In this document: positions 7,428 to 14,766 of the stretch, in pieces
Position numbering within the stretch: the stretch's first letter is position 1
How the letters are laid out: every line of letters begins with the position of its first letter
DNA from: Clostridiales bacterium
GTDB lineage: Bacteria > Bacillota > Clostridia > Christensenellales > DTU072
Assembly (NCBI GenBank): GCA_012520515.1
Contig: JAAYOD010000033.1
Coordinates: 1-44,550, forward strand
Reading direction: 5' to 3'
DNA length: 44,550 nucleotides
Made by a program: the position numbers and the translations under genes
Notes under the pieces: generated by a model
Databases searched by the model: none
Seen by the model: only the letters and a program-made list of their open reading frames with translations
What the model was told of the DNA's origin: nothing

Positions 7428-8501
7428 TTATAGTATATTTTCTAAAATAGCAAGCGCTAAACATGCTTCTACACAAACTACCGCCCTTGGCACAATGCAA
7501 GCGTCATGCCTGCCTTTTATAGCAATTGTGGTATTTGTACCTGTTTGTAAGTTTATAGTATTTTGCTCTTTTGATATAGATGCTGTGGGCTTTATTGCAA
7601 CGCGACAAGTTATTGGCATGCCAGTAGACATTCCGCCCAAGATGCCACCGTTGTTATTAGTGTATGTCTTTACCTTGCCTTGCTCAAAGTAGTAGCAATC
7701 GTTTGCCTTACTTCCTAAAAGTTTACTTATGTCAAATCCAAGTCCAAACTCTACGCCTTTAACTGCTGGTATGCCAAAAAGTAGCTTTGCTAAGGTGCTT
7801 TCTAAACTGTCAAAGAGCGCATCGCCAAGCCCTGCTGGCACATTATAGGAGATAGCTTCTATAACGCCGCCAACAGAGTCGCCATCTAATTTTGCCTTTT
7901 CAATAGCTGACAGCATTAAGCTGGCATTTTTGTTGTCAATAACGCCAAAAGGTTGCGCCATTGTTTTTTCTACTTGCGCTAAACTTATGTCACTATCTTT
8001 ATAGCTAATCCCCTTTATGCCACCAATTTCAGCAATATACGCGCCAACAAAAATACCTTTTTCTTGTAAAATCTGCTTTGCAATACCGCCAGCTATGCAA
8101 AGCGGCGCTGTCATTCGCCCTGAAAACTTGCCGCCACCTGACATATCATAGCTGCCGCTATACTTTACATAAGCTGGATAATCTGCATGCGACGGGCGGG
8201 GGGTATGCTTTAAGTTTTCATAGTCGCTTTTTCTTTGCGTTTTGTTAAATATGGCAGCTTCAATGCTTTCTCCTGTTGTAACGCTATCGTTTATCCCTTT
8301 AGTTATGACAATTTTATCTTCTTCTCCCCTACTGGTAGAATAAACGCTCTTTACGCTCTTTCTTCTGTCCACAAATGCTTGCAAAGTGTCTACATTTATC
8401 TTTATGCCTTTTTCTATGCCGTCTAGTTTCATTCCAATAGCGTCGGCGTGAGATGCGCCCCAAATTCTTAAAGATAGCTTATGATTATCACTCAATAACA
8501 T
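7428..8501 (-). CDS. aroC: Chorismate synthase
   Basis: A 357-residue FMN-dependent enzyme converting EPSP to chorismate. Family signatures appear in order: an N-terminal GASHADAIGMKLDGI (usually GESHG or GESHS, so the Glu is Ala here), GGGKFSGRMTAPL, GDSVGGVIE, KGVEFGLGFD, GGILGGMSTGMPI, and RHDACIVPRAVV near the C-terminus. The length is normal. It overlaps the end of aroA by 14 bases and ends 14 bases before pheA. Reduced FMN must be supplied by another protein, and no flavin reductase is visible nearby. Confidence 0.95.
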   Translation of the reverse strand: MLLSDNHKLSLRIWGASHADAIGMKLDGIEKGIKINVDTLQAFVDRRKSVKSVYSTSRGEEDKIVITKGINDSVTTGESIEAAIFNKTQRKSDYENLKHTPRPSHADYPAYVKYSGSYDMSGGGKFSGRMTAPLCIAGGIAKQILQEKGIFVGAYIAEIGGIKGISYKDSDISLAQVEKTMAQPFGVIDNKNASLMLSAIEKAKLDGDSVGGVIEAISYNVPAGLGDALFDSLESTLAKLLFGIPAVKGVEFGLGFDISKLLGSKANDCYYFEQGKVKTYTNNNGGILGGMSTGMPITCRVAIKPTASISKEQNTINLQTGTNTTIAIKGRHDACIVPRAVVCVEACLALAILENIL

Positions 8502-9738
8502 TTACCTGTCCCCCTAACGCTTTATACTCACTAAAGAAATTCGGATAGCTTTTTTGCACTGCTTTAGCTGTTGTAATTAAAGTTTCTCCCCTTGCATTTA
8601 GCGCAGCTATGCTTGCGCTCATTACTATTCTGTGGTCGTTATATCCATCTACTGTTCCGCCCAAAACCTTACCGCCTTGCACATTTAGGTTTCCATTATA
8701 ACCAATTTGGATACCTAAAGATGACATCATCTTAATTGTGGACTCTATTCTATCGCTTTCTTTATAGCGCAGCCTTTCCACATTTTTTATTACGCTAGTA
8801 TTTGATGCATAGCTGCAAAGTACGCTTATAATAGGTACTAAATCAGGGATATTGTCTGCGTCTATTTCTATTGCTTTTAGTTTAGATTTTTTTACCCTTA
8901 TACCTTTGTGGACACTTGTTATGTCTGCGCCCATTTTTCGTAATATATTATAAATTTCTTTATCGCCTTGTTTGGAGCTTATGTCTAGTCCTTTAACTAA
9001 CATATCGCCGTTTATAGCGCCTGCCGCTAAGAAAAATGCGCCATTTGACCAATCGCATTCTACTTTAACTTCTTTTGGACTTATGTACCTTTGACCGCCT
9101 TTTATAAAATAGCCGTAATGAGTTTCTTCTATATCTACTCCAAACTTATTTATAGCGTCAAGCGTTATGTCTATATAGCTTTTGCTAGCTAAATTTCCTT
9201 CAATTATTATTTTGCTGTCGCCCTCTAGCAATGGCAGTGCAAACATAAGTCCTGATATATACTGAGAACTTATATCTCCCCTTATTGTATACTCTCCGCT
9301 CTTTAGCTTGCCGCTAACTTTATATGGCGCAGTTTTTGTAACTTCTACGCCGCCTGCTATAAGCGCATTTGCTAAGTCTTCTAAAGGTCTTTTACTAAGC
9401 CTGCCTGTAACTTCAAACTGACACTGGCAATTAAAAATAGCGCTGACAGGCAGTAAAAAGCGTAAAGTTGAACCGCTTTCGCCTGCATTACATACACTGT
9501 ATTTAGCAGCGTTTGTAATTGGATGAACTAAATAGCCGTCATAAGTGTCTATTATTTCTGCGCCTAGCGCTTTAAGACAAGATATTGTGGCTAAGATATC
9601 TTGAGCATCTGACCGTCCCACAATCTTTGTGCTGTTGTCGCTAAGCGCCGACAAAATAAGCAGTCTGTGGGCGTAAGATTTAGACATTATTATATCTACT
9701 TCCCCTTGCAAAAAAGCTTTTTTTAGTACTACTTGCAT
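8488..9738 (-). CDS. aroA: EPSP synthase (3-phosphoshikimate 1-carboxyvinyltransferase)
   Basis: A 416-residue enzyme joining shikimate-3-phosphate and PEP. Landmarks: IIMSKSYAHRLLI for substrate binding, NAGESGSTLRFLLPV, the RPLEDL motif, DISSQYISGLMFALP, the catalytic aspartate in DNIPDLVPII, RLRYKESDRI, and NDHRIVMS. The length is typical. It overlaps aroB by 10 bases and aroC by 14. The PEP-region sequence GESGST deviates from the E. coli type NAGTAMR, so it belongs to a more distant branch of the family. Confidence 0.95.
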   Translation of the reverse strand: MQVVLKKAFLQGEVDIIMSKSYAHRLLILSALSDNSTKIVGRSDAQDILATISCLKALGAEIIDTYDGYLVHPITNAAKYSVCNAGESGSTLRFLLPVSAIFNCQCQFEVTGRLSKRPLEDLANALIAGGVEVTKTAPYKVSGKLKSGEYTIRGDISSQYISGLMFALPLLEGDSKIIIEGNLASKSYIDITLDAINKFGVDIEETHYGYFIKGGQRYISPKEVKVECDWSNGAFFLAAGAINGDMLVKGLDISSKQGDKEIYNILRKMGADITSVHKGIRVKKSKLKAIEIDADNIPDLVPIISVLCSYASNTSVIKNVERLRYKESDRIESTIKMMSSLGIQIGYNGNLNVQGGKVLGGTVDGYNDHRIVMSASIAALNARGETLITTAKAVQKSYPNFFSEYKALGGQVNVIE

Positions 9739-10778
9739 ACAAAATACTCTCCTAAAGACTGGATTGGCACATTTCTAAGCTGGCAGTTGCCTATATCATT
9801 AATAACTACCATAGTAAGCTCTTTACCTGCTCGTTTTTTATCGTTTAGAGCGGCATTTATTATATTTTCTTGTTTAATATCAATGATTAGTGGCATATTC
9901 TCAGCTTTTAACACAGACATAATTTGCTCATAACTAGTAAAACTCAATTCTTTTCTTGCATATGCAGAACGGGCGGCAATAGCAATGCCAAGTGCAACGC
10001 ACTCACCATGTGGCATAGCGTAATTTGTAATCTTTTCAATGGCATGCCCTGCTGTATGCCCTAAATTTAGCAGTTTTCTTAATGATTTCTCATGCTCATC
10101 GCGCTCTACAATGTCTCGCTTATACTTTATGCAAAGTTCAAGCATACAGGCATTATCAAGGGGATTAGAACCAGTTAATATCATTTGCCAAAGCTTGCCG
10201 CCTAAAAGTATGCCGTACTTTATAAGTTCGCCTTTGCCATTAATAATTTCTCTATGCGGCAATGTACTGAGCGTATCTATGTCTGCAATCACTAAATCAG
10301 GCTGATAAAATGTGCCTACTAAGTTTTTGCCTTGCTCAAGGTCAATAGCTGTTTTTCCGCCTACAGATGAGTCTATGATAGCAAGAAGTGTAGTAGGAAC
10401 GCTAATAAATTTTATGCCGCGCATATAGGTGGACGCGGCAAATCCGCATAAGTCGCCTACAACGCCGCCCCCTAACGCTAGCAAGCAATCATTTCTTTGC
10501 AGTGAACAATTTGCAATAAAAGTAATGAGCTCAAAATATACTTGGGCGTTTTTACTTTGCTCTCCAGCTAAAAATTGCCAAATATATACTTCAAAACCGC
10601 TTTCTTCAAGGTTTTTTGCCACTTGTTCGCCATAAATTGCATTGACATTGTTTTCTGTTACTATAACAATTTTTTTGCTTGAGATTACTTTAGTAACATA
10701 ACTGCCTATGTTGTTAAGCAGCCCGCTGCCAAGCAAGATATCATAACTTTTTGACGCATTTACCTTAATTGTTTTCAT
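9729..10778 (-). CDS. aroB: 3-dehydroquinate synthase
   Basis: A 349-residue NAD- and metal-dependent enzyme closing the ring of DAHP to 3-dehydroquinate. Visible motifs are LALGGGVVGDLCGFAAS for NAD, PTTLLAIIDSSVGGKT, the GKGELIKYG motif with a metal-binding glutamate, LNLGHTAGHAIE with the metal-binding histidine, and MPHGECVALG. Length and motif order are normal. It overlaps tyrA by 14 bases and aroA by 10. Confidence 0.96.
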   Translation of the reverse strand: MKTIKVNASKSYDILLGSGLLNNIGSYVTKVISSKKIVIVTENNVNAIYGEQVAKNLEESGFEVYIWQFLAGEQSKNAQVYFELITFIANCSLQRNDCLLALGGGVVGDLCGFAASTYMRGIKFISVPTTLLAIIDSSVGGKTAIDLEQGKNLVGTFYQPDLVIADIDTLSTLPHREIINGKGELIKYGILLGGKLWQMILTGSNPLDNACMLELCIKYKRDIVERDEHEKSLRKLLNLGHTAGHAIEKITNYAMPHGECVALGIAIAARSAYARKELSFTSYEQIMSVLKAENMPLIIDIKQENIINAALNDKKRAGKELTMVVINDIGNCQLRNVPIQSLGEYFVCK

Positions 10779-11634
10779 TTCTTATCCTTTTCCACTCTTT
10801 AGTGGCTCTTTCTATCTCTTCTTTTTTATCATTTCCTTCTTTTAGCAACTCTTTAAGCTTTTGCTCGTCGCCATTCTGTAACGCGCTACGGTAAGACATA
10901 ACATTTGATATAAACACATCTAGTTCTTTTATGACATTTTCTCTATTGTCAATGATAAGTTCTGTCCACATATCAGCATTTAGTTTAGCTACTCTTGTTA
11001 AGTCGCAAAAACTTCCTGCTGAATAGCCGTCGTGGCGGGCGGCAAGCGGACTTTTTATGTAGCTTGACGATATAAGGTGAGCAAGCTGAGAAGTATAGGC
11101 TATCATCTCATCGTGAACTTTTGCGCTTGTCTTTGTAATATTTATAGCGCCTATTTCTAAAAACAAGCTCTTAATAAGCTCTATGTCTTTTATGTTGGCG
11201 TTTACATTTGTCATAAGAATTGACGCGCCCTCAAAAAGCTTTTTGCATGAGTGGGTTATGCCCCAGCTCTCTTTGCCTGCCATAGGGTGCGTTGCAACAA
11301 ATTTTATATTAGGATAAGCAATTGACGCTTTTTCCATAGCGGCAACAACGCTTTTTTTAATGCCGCCTATATCTAGCACAATTGTACCTTCTTTAAGGTA
11401 AGGCAAGGCATTATTTAACGCGCTTTCAAAGGCTCGTGGATATAGAGCAATAACTAGTACATCAAGCTTATTATAATTGTTATTGCAAAGCTCATAGTCA
11501 AGTATATTTTGCTCTTTTGCAAAGCTCATAGTCTTATTGTTTATATCATAGCCAAAGGCTGTATGCCCTTTTTCTTTCCAAGCCTTTGCTAAGCTTGCGC
11601 CAATTAATCCAAGTCCTATAATACCTATATTCAT
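10765..11634 (-). CDS. tyrA: Prephenate dehydrogenase
   Basis: A 289-residue enzyme oxidising prephenate to 4-hydroxyphenylpyruvate for tyrosine. The N-terminal Rossmann motif is IGIIGLGLIGASLAKAW, followed by TVVLD-like DIGGIKKSV and the substrate-site ATHPMAGKE. The all-helical C-terminal dimerisation domain includes YTSQLAHLISSSY and GSFCDLTRVA. There is no C-terminal ACT domain and no fused chorismate mutase, so control probably rests on DAHP synthase and on transcription. It starts 5 bases after the DAHP synthase stop. Confidence 0.94.
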   Translation of the reverse strand: MNIGIIGLGLIGASLAKAWKEKGHTAFGYDINNKTMSFAKEQNILDYELCNNNYNKLDVLVIALYPRAFESALNNALPYLKEGTIVLDIGGIKKSVVAAMEKASIAYPNIKFVATHPMAGKESWGITHSCKKLFEGASILMTNVNANIKDIELIKSLFLEIGAINITKTSAKVHDEMIAYTSQLAHLISSSYIKSPLAARHDGYSAGSFCDLTRVAKLNADMWTELIIDNRENVIKELDVFISNVMSYRSALQNGDEQKLKELLKEGNDKKEEIERATKEWKRIRNENN

Positions 11635-11639
11635 ACTGT

Positions 11640-12653
11640 TTAGTTCCTTATTTTATTTACAATAGGCAACATTATATCTATCTTTTCCACAAGACTTGAA
11701 AATTGTTTTGGCGTTATGCTTTGCGCGCCGTCGCAAAGGGCGTTTGTGGGGTCGTTATGAACTTCAACAATAAGTCCGTCTGCGCCAACTCCTGTGGCAG
11801 CTAGTGAAAGGGGAGCAACAAGCCTTGACAGTCCTGATGCGTGACTTGGGTCTACAATAACAGGCAAGTGAGTAAGTTCTTTTACTAGCGGTATTGCCGA
11901 CAAGTCAAGGGTATTTCTTGTGTACATTTCAAAAGTTCTTATTCCCCTTTCGCATAAGATTATCTTTTCATTGCCTTCTGACATAATATATTCTGCGCTC
12001 ATAAGCCATTCTTCTATGGTGTTAGCTAAACCCCGTTTTAGTAAAATTGGCTTTGAAGTGCGGCCAAGCGCTTTTAGCAGTTCAAAGTTTTGCATATTTC
12101 TTGCGCCCACTTGTATAATGTCGACATCTTCAAATATATCTATATCGTTAGCTCCCATAATTTCTGTAACAATTGCCATGCCAGTTTCCTTTTTTGCCTT
12201 TGAAAGCAACTCTATGCCACTTTCTCTGAGCCCTTGGAAAGAATATGGCGATGTGCGTGGTTTATAAGCGCCGCCCCGTAAAAAATGCGCTCCCGCTTCT
12301 TTTACTTCTTTTGCAATGGAAATAATTTGCTTTTCGCTTTCCACAGAACAAGGCCCAGCTATATAGGTAAAGTTTTTGCCGCCTACTTTATGGCCGTTAA
12401 TCTCTAAGATAGTATCTTCAGGGTGAAATTTTCTGTTAGCTTTTTTATACGGCTCTTGTATTCTCTTTACGCTTTCTACAATATCAAGCGACCTAAGCAG
12501 GTCAATGTCTATAATGGATGTGTCGCCAACCAAGCCCAAAATAGTTGAGTTGTCGCCAACGCTCATATGGACTTTAAGCCCTTGACGCTCAATCCAATTA
12601 AGAAGATTGTTTATTTGCTTCTTTTCGCTGCTGCTTTTAATAATTAATATCAT
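11640..12653 (-). CDS. aroF: DAHP synthase, class I-beta
   Basis: A 337-residue enzyme condensing PEP and erythrose-4-phosphate, the committed shikimate step. Residues 1 to about 70 form a ferredoxin-like regulatory domain as in the Thermotoga-type enzyme. The barrel carries YIAGPCSVES, LRGGAYKPRTSPYSFQG, the metal site cysteine in GPCS, RGIRTFEMYTRNTLD, IVDPSHASG and IVEVHNDP. The ATG at 12653 is preferred over a longer frame (to 12731) because GGAGG precedes it, and because the longer version would run through the terminator hairpin. It is the first structural gene after the aromatic leader peptide and terminator, so its expression is probably set by attenuation. Confidence 0.95.
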   Translation of the reverse strand: MILIIKSSSEKKQINNLLNWIERQGLKVHMSVGDNSTILGLVGDTSIIDIDLLRSLDIVESVKRIQEPYKKANRKFHPEDTILEINGHKVGGKNFTYIAGPCSVESEKQIISIAKEVKEAGAHFLRGGAYKPRTSPYSFQGLRESGIELLSKAKKETGMAIVTEIMGANDIDIFEDVDIIQVGARNMQNFELLKALGRTSKPILLKRGLANTIEEWLMSAEYIMSEGNEKIILCERGIRTFEMYTRNTLDLSAIPLVKELTHLPVIVDPSHASGLSRLVAPLSLAATGVGADGLIVEVHNDPTNALCDGAQSITPKQFSSLVEKIDIMLPIVNKIRN

Positions 12654-12670
12654 ACCTTCCTCCGTTTTAA

Positions 12671-12695
12671 TAAAAAACCGCCTATAAAGGCGGTT
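12671..12695 (-). terminator. Attenuator terminator of the shikimate operon
   Basis: In transcript orientation AACCGCC (12695-12689) pairs with GGCGGTT (12682-12676) around a 6-base loop, followed by a run of six T. It lies between the leader-peptide stop and the ribosome site of DAHP synthase, so it can only act as a premature terminator. GCGGT at 12734-12730, overlapping the leader stop codon, is complementary to the 5' arm (ACCGC, 12694-12690) and could form the competing antiterminator. Confidence 0.8.
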
Positions 12696-12727
12696 AATAA
12701 TTTTTAATAATAATTTACAAAAATACT

Positions 12728-12805
12728 TCACCGCATATTAAAACTAGAGCCAAAGTAAAAGCTCTCAAAAAAATAATATCCGTAAAAGTAGTTTTGATAT
12801 AACAT
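12728..12805 (-). CDS. Phe/Tyr attenuator leader peptide
   Basis: A 25-codon gene starting MLYQNYFYGYYFFES and ending FNMR then TGA. It holds 6 Tyr and 6 Phe codons and no Trp. GGAGAG lies 6-7 bases before the ATG, and a consensus promoter lies just upstream. A 5-bp hairpin within the gene (AGAGC 12765-12761 with GCTCT 12750-12746) could be the pause hairpin. A ribosome stalled on aromatic codons would leave GCGGT free to pair with the terminator's 5' arm, while one reaching the stop codon would mask it and allow termination. The operon makes Phe and Tyr precursors but has no trp genes, which matches the codon content. Function is inferred from layout. Confidence 0.85.
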   Translation of the reverse strand: MLYQNYFYGYYFFESFYFGSSFNMR

Positions 12806-12827
12806 ATTTTCTCTCCGATTAATTCTT

Positions 12828-12856
12828 ATTATATTTTAGCCTAGTTTGCTTGTCAA
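12828..12856 (-). promoter_or_regulatory. Promoter of the shikimate operon
   Basis: A perfect -35 TTGACA (12856-12851), a 17-base spacer and a perfect -10 TATAAT (12833-12828) read on the minus strand. RNA would start near 12821, just upstream of the leader peptide's ribosome site. Such a strong promoter is typical of an operon controlled by later termination. Confidence 0.85.
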
Positions 12857-12887
12857 GCTAAAAAAATGGAAAATTGTCATTATTTAT

Positions 12888-12925
12888 TTTATTGTACATC
12901 TTAGCTTTAAATTTTATACAATAAA
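12888..12925. repeat. 9-bp inverted repeat at the end of the DUF711 gene
   Basis: TTTATTGTA at 12888-12896 is mirrored by TACAATAAA at 12917-12925 with 20 bases between. It directly follows the DUF711 stop codon and lies about 30 bases upstream of the shikimate -35. It has no T-run, so it could be a weak RNA hairpin or an operator. AT-richness makes chance possible. Confidence 0.3.
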
Positions 12926-14275
12926 TTAATTTTTGTTGCTGTGAATGGGTGCAGGTATTCTTCCCCCCCTTGCAATAAACAAGTCGGCGTTTTCTGCGCT
13001 GGTTTTCATAATGGGCGCGCGCCCTAACAGTCCGCCAAACTCCACAAAGCCTTCATTCTTGCCATAGACAGGTATTATTCTTACCGCCGTTGTCTTGTTG
13101 TTTACAACGCCAATTGCAGCTTCGTCGGCTATTATGGCAGAAATTGTGCTTGCCGATGTGTCGCCTGGCACTGCTATCATATCAAGCCCGACAGAGCATA
13201 CTGCTGTCATCGCTTCTAGCTTATCTAATGAAAGCGCGCCTTTTTTTACCGCCTCTATCATGCCAATATCTTCGCTTACTGGTATAAATGCGCCCGATAG
13301 CCCGCCTATGTGGCTACTAGCCATAACTCCGCCTTTTTTAACTGCGTCATTTAGCATATAAAGACAAGCTGTTGTGCCATGCGCGCCAACTGACGACAAG
13401 CCTATCTCTTCTAAAATTTGAGCCACGCTGTCTCCTCTTACTGGTGTTGGCGCAAGTGAAAGGTCAACTATGCCAAAGCTTGCGTTTAACTCACAAGCTG
13501 CTTCCCTTGCCACAAGTTCGCCTATTCTAGTTATTTTAAAAGCCGTTCTTTTTATAGTTTCGGCAATCTCTGTGCAGTCGCCGCCGTTTACTCTTTGTAT
13601 TGCCGCCTTAACTACGCCAGGTCCGCTTATGCCTACATTAATAACTGCGTCCCCTTCGCCTACTCCATTAAAAGAACCTGCCATAAAGGGATTGTCTTCA
13701 ACGGCGTTTGCAAACACCACTAGTTTTGCGCAACCTATGCTCTCATTGTCTTTTGTAAGGTATGCCGTTTCTTTAATTATGTTGCCAGCTAGTTTTACCG
13801 CATCCATATTAATGCCCGCGCGTGTAGAGCCTATGTTTATGCTAGAGCATACTCTTTCTGTTGACGCAAGCGCTTCCGGAATTGACAAAATAAAATCTTT
13901 TTCTTTAGGCGTCATTCCTTTTTGGACTAGCGCGCTGTATCCGCCTACAAAATCAATGCCTATCTCTTTTGCCGCTTTGTCTAGCGCCTTAGCTATTTCA
14001 ATGTATCCGCCACTTGAGGAACCTATAAGACTAATTGGGGATACCGAAACGCGTTTGTTTACTATTGGAATGCCGTATTTTTCTGCTATTGCGTCGCCAA
14101 CAGATTTTAGGCGACCGGCTTTAGCTATCATCTTATCATATATTAAGTTGGCGCACTTGGTTTTATCATCGCGTATGCAGTCAAATAAAGACAAATGCAT
14201 TGTTATTGTCCTTATGTCTAGGTGCTGGTCTTTAATCATTTCAATAGTTTGCAATATTTCGTTTATGTTAAGCAT
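12926..14275 (-). CDS. UPF0210/DUF711 family protein
   Basis: A 449-residue soluble protein of the conserved DUF711 (UPF0210) family, related in fold to pyruvate formate-lyase-like proteins but of unknown biochemical role. Recognisable parts are the N-terminal [13 protein letters not shown], the central [43 protein letters not shown], the [18 protein letters not shown] segment, and [11 protein letters not shown]. Full length, with no defect seen. It follows an ACT-domain gene by 15 bases. The DUF711 and UPF0237 genes occur side by side in many bacteria, so they probably act together, perhaps with the ACT domain sensing an amino acid. Confidence 0.93.
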   Translation of the reverse strand: MLNINEILQTIEMIKDQHLDIRTITMHLSLFDCIRDDKTKCANLIYDKMIAKAGRLKSVGDAIAEKYGIPIVNKRVSVSPISLIGSSSGGYIEIAKALDKAAKEIGIDFVGGYSALVQKGMTPKEKDFILSIPEALASTERVCSSINIGSTRAGINMDAVKLAGNIIKETAYLTKDNESIGCAKLVVFANAVEDNPFMAGSFNGVGEGDAVINVGISGPGVVKAAIQRVNGGDCTEIAETIKRTAFKITRIGELVAREAACELNASFGIVDLSLAPTPVRGDSVAQILEEIGLSSVGAHGTTACLYMLNDAVKKGGVMASSHIGGLSGAFIPVSEDIGMIEAVKKGALSLDKLEAMTAVCSVGLDMIAVPGDTSASTISAIIADEAAIGVVNNKTTAVRIIPVYGKNEGFVEFGGLLGRAPIMKTSAENADLFIARGGRIPAPIHSNKN

Positions 14276-14290
14276 AAAATATATATCCTT

Positions 14291-14560
14291 TTACATTCTG
14301 TGCATGGAGTTAAAGATATCTTCGTGCTGTATGCGTATTTCTACGCCAAGCTCTTTTGCTATCTCTTGCAAGGGCGCATTTATCTTTTGCATTACCATAT
14401 TCTTAGGCAATTCTACCATCATTACCATAGTAAAATATTCGTCTTGCATTATTGTTTGGGATATGTCTAATATATTGATATCGTTTTTGCAAAGGGTGGT
14501 AGACACTAAGGCAATTATGCCTTTTTTGTCTTTACCTATTACTGAAAGTATGGCTCTCAT
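14291..14560 (-). CDS. UPF0237 ACT-domain protein
   Basis: An 89-residue protein made almost entirely of one ACT domain of the GcvR-like UPF0237 type: it begins MRAILSVIGKDKKGIIALVS, then NINILDISQTIMQDEYFTM, with a second half containing GVEIRIQHED. ACT domains bind small ligands, mostly amino acids. There is no DNA-binding region, so it is likely a ligand-sensing partner of the DUF711 protein encoded next. GAGGTA precedes the ATG by about 8 bases. It is the first gene of the pair, with a good promoter at 14594-14622. Confidence 0.92.
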   Translation of the reverse strand: MRAILSVIGKDKKGIIALVSTTLCKNDINILDISQTIMQDEYFTMVMMVELPKNMVMQKINAPLQEIAKELGVEIRIQHEDIFNSMHRM

Positions 14561-14593
14561 TTTATGCTACCTCATCTAGTTTAATTATTGATA

Positions 14594-14622
14594 ATGATAT
14601 CATTTATATAATAAGATGGCAA
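14594..14622 (-). promoter_or_regulatory. Promoter of the ACT-DUF711 operon
   Basis: On the minus strand TTGCCA (14622-14617) and TATCAT (14599-14594) are separated by 17 bases. The -10 overlaps the palindrome AATGATATCATT (14593-14604), which could bind a regulator. Confidence 0.6.
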
Positions 14623-14703
14623 ATTATTATGTTAAATAAACTAAAATAGATGCTATTTTCCCGCCTAAAACTTAAACCATATAAAGCTTATGGCTATTGG
14701 ATA

Positions 14704-14732
14704 TTGACAATCAAGCTTTTTCATGTCAAAAT
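14704..14732 (+). promoter_or_regulatory. Promoter of the GPH transporter gene
   Basis: TTGACA (14704-14709), a 17-base spacer and CAAAAT (14727-14732), with TG one base before the -10 giving an extended -10. RNA would start about 28 bases before the start codon. Confidence 0.5.
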
Positions 14733-14766
14733 TATTACATACCAAAAAGGTATAGGGAGGCATTTT

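Noticed and set aside
7414..7500. N-terminal extension of pheA of 29 codons.
   Set aside because: It overlaps the aroC end, is not chorismate mutase-like, and a strong ribosome site precedes the later ATG at 7413.
7428..8501. AroC N-terminal motif GASHA in place of GESHG, as a possible inactive enzyme.
   Set aside because: The histidine and all other signature motifs are intact and the operon needs the activity, so this is read as family variation.
12654..12731. N-terminal extension of DAHP synthase of 26 codons.
   Set aside because: It would run through the terminator hairpin and upstream of the GGAGG ribosome site, and the family starts at the later ATG.
13470..14579. Long open frame of 369 codons on the plus strand opposite the DUF711 gene.
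   Set aside because: It runs antisense to a full-length conserved family protein and its ACT partner, has no family resemblance, and is explained by codon bias of the real genes.
14586..14608. Fur-box-like sequence around the palindrome AATGATATCATT.
   Set aside because: It matches the 7-1-7 Fur consensus only after inserting a base, and the flanking genes have no iron link. AT-richness makes it likely chance.
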